Positions 5,509-5,848 of a DNA stretch of 5,848 nucleotides are shown here, piece by piece. Position 1 is the first letter of the stretch; each line of letters begins with the position of its first letter. The notes beneath the pieces are model-generated. The model saw nothing but the letters and a program-made list of their open reading frames with translations, was not told where the DNA came from and ran no database searches. The translations under genes were made by a program, and so were the position numbers. This stretch comes from DATHVR01 sp035461175. Lineage in GTDB: Bacteria; Actinomycetota; Acidimicrobiia; Spongiisociales; ZC4RG35. Location of the stretch: assembly GCA_035461175.1 (NCBI GenBank), contig DATHVR010000118.1:1-5848 (forward strand), given 5' to 3'.

Positions 5509-5584
5509 GGCCCCGTCGTCTAGCGGCCTAGGACGCCGGCCTCTCAAGCCGGTAACGCCGGTTCGAATCCGGTCGGGGCTGCCA
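5509..5584 (+). tRNA. gltT: tRNA-Glu (anticodon CTC)
   Basis: The cloverleaf is complete. The acceptor stem is GGCCCCG (5509-5515) with CGGGGCT (5574-5580), and the first pair is a G-U wobble. The D-arm is GTCT/GGAC. The anticodon stem is CCGGC/GCCGG with loop CTCTCAA, giving anticodon CTC at 5543-5545. The T-stem is GCCGG/CCGGT with loop TTCGAAT. The discriminator is G5581, and CCA is encoded at 5582-5584. It reads GAG codons. It shares the tRNA-Gln transcript and is followed 8 bp later by a strong hairpin. The gene symbol is nominal. Confidence 0.
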
Positions 5585-5592
5585 GGTAACCA

Positions 5593-5619
5593 CAGGACCC
5601 CCGCTAAGCGGGGGTCCTG
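5593..5619 (+). terminator. Probable terminator of the tRNA operon
   Basis: CAGGACCCCCGC (5593-5604) and GCGGGGGTCCTG (5608-5619) form a perfect 12-bp GC-rich stem with a TAA loop. No U-tract follows (next bases CCGCGTCG). Such bare hairpins serve as terminators in high-GC actinobacteria. It starts 8 bp after the tRNA-Glu CCA. Confidence 0.
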
Positions 5620-5662
5620 CCGCGTCGAGGGACGCCGGGCTCTCCGTTTTCGCGACAGAATT

Positions 5663-5678
5663 GCGCGCCATGGCGCGC
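5663..5678. repeat. 16-bp perfect palindrome GCGCGCCATGGCGCGC
   Basis: This is a perfect palindrome just outside the proposed insertion-sequence end at about 5679. It may be the target site of the element, a protein binding site, or the tip of a hairpin. Nothing else is recognisable in 5620-5678. Confidence 0.
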
Positions 5679-5694
5679 TGTTGACTTTCTGGTG

Positions 5695-5729
5695 ATCGCT
5701 GACAGGGATGTGGCGGGACATCGCTGACA
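5695..5729 (+). repeat. Two direct repeats of ATCGCTGACA, period 25 bp
   Basis: Identical 10-mers lie at 5695-5704 and 5720-5729, about 2.4 helical turns apart. They sit between the proposed element end and the transposase start. Multiple sites near an insertion-sequence end suggest transposase binding or terminal repeat elements. Confidence 0.
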
Positions 5730-5759
5730 CTGTTGGTCATCTCGTCTGTTGGAGGTGTG

Positions 5760-5848
5760 ATGGCCGGGAAGGTGACGGCGATGTCTATGAGGTTGGTGGC
5801 GGCGCTGACGGTTGATTTGTCGTCGGTGAACGTGTCGGAGTTGTGTCG
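5760..5848 (+). CDS. Probable IS481-family transposase, N-terminal 29 codons (3' truncated by window)
   Basis: The frame opens at ATG 5760 and stays open to the window end, giving MAGKVTAMSMRLVAAL, then TVDLSSVNVSELC. Both a helix (MSMRLVAAL) and the start of a helix-turn-helix with VNVSELC match the N-terminus of IS481-type transposases as I recall them. The catalytic DDE domain would be downstream. GGAGG (5751-5755) lies only 4 nt before ATG 5760; ATG 5781 is an alternative start with wider spacing. Codon use contains several TTG, GTT and TTT-type codons (GTT, GAT, TTG) unlike the strongly GC-ending tad genes, in line with a mobile origin. The family call rests on 29 residues and is tentative. 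Confidence 0.
   Translation, partial: MAGKVTAMSMRLVAALTVDLSSVNVSELC

Larger units (their letters stand above)
5679..5848 (+). mobile_element. Left end of a probable IS481-like insertion sequence (continues past the window)
   Basis: The boundary is proposed at TGTTGAC (5679), the TGT-type start usual for this family. The sequence then carries paired repeats, a GGAGG site and the start of a transposase-like reading frame. The right end, the matching inverted repeat and any target duplication lie outside the window, so the boundary is not proven. Confidence 0.

Noticed and set aside
5344..5740. Minus-strand reading frames across the tRNA genes, with peptides such as RPDSNRRYRLERPAS and GLEPSITGPEPVVLPITPP.
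   Set aside because: These are the well-known false proteins made by translating tRNA genes on the opposite strand. The two cloverleafs fully explain the sequence.
1..5848. CRISPR array, phage defence system or toxin-antitoxin pair.
   Set aside because: No regularly spaced repeats and no defence or toxin domains were seen in any convincing reading frame.

Overview
The window is high-GC DNA. It carries a tad-type pilus locus, two encoded-CCA tRNAs and bare GC-rich hairpins without a U-tract, so an actinobacterial source is likely. The lineage cannot be fixed from this sequence alone; an environmental group such as Acidimicrobiia is only a guess.

Positions 1-3997 (+ strand) hold the 3' part of a tad (Flp / type IVc pilus) operon. 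The order is the C-terminal end of the TadA/CpaF ATPase, the two inner-membrane platform proteins TadB and TadC, a 63-aa Flp-like pilin, two TadE-like minor pseudopilins, a TadG-like protein, and a secreted protein with a signal peptide, a Thr/Pro/Val linker and a probable NTF2-like domain. Nearly all junctions are ATGA, GTGA or TGATG overlaps, so the genes are probably translationally coupled. The exception is the pilin, which has its own strong ribosome binding site, as expected for the subunit needed in largest amount. The four small proteins share a Gly followed by a hydrophobic helix, like a class III (Flp-type) prepilin cleavage site. The +5 residue is E, Q, E and W in turn.

Positions 3994-5290 (- strand) hold two genes that converge on the tad operon: a 126-aa zinc-ribbon protein, then 58 bp downstream a protein with about six membrane helices and a C-terminal PAS-like domain but no kinase, cyclase or other output domain. 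The stop codons of the last tad-locus gene and of the PAS gene overlap within the four bases CTAA.

Positions 5291-5760 are non-coding for protein. They hold a promoter region with nested inverted repeats, tRNA-Gln(CTG), a 9-bp hairpin spacer, tRNA-Glu(CTC), and a strong 12-bp hairpin that probably terminates the tRNA operon. After a 16-bp palindrome, the window ends in what looks like the left end of an IS481-like insertion sequence: two 10-bp direct repeats 25 bp apart, a GGAGG ribosome binding site, and the first 29 codons of a probable transposase.
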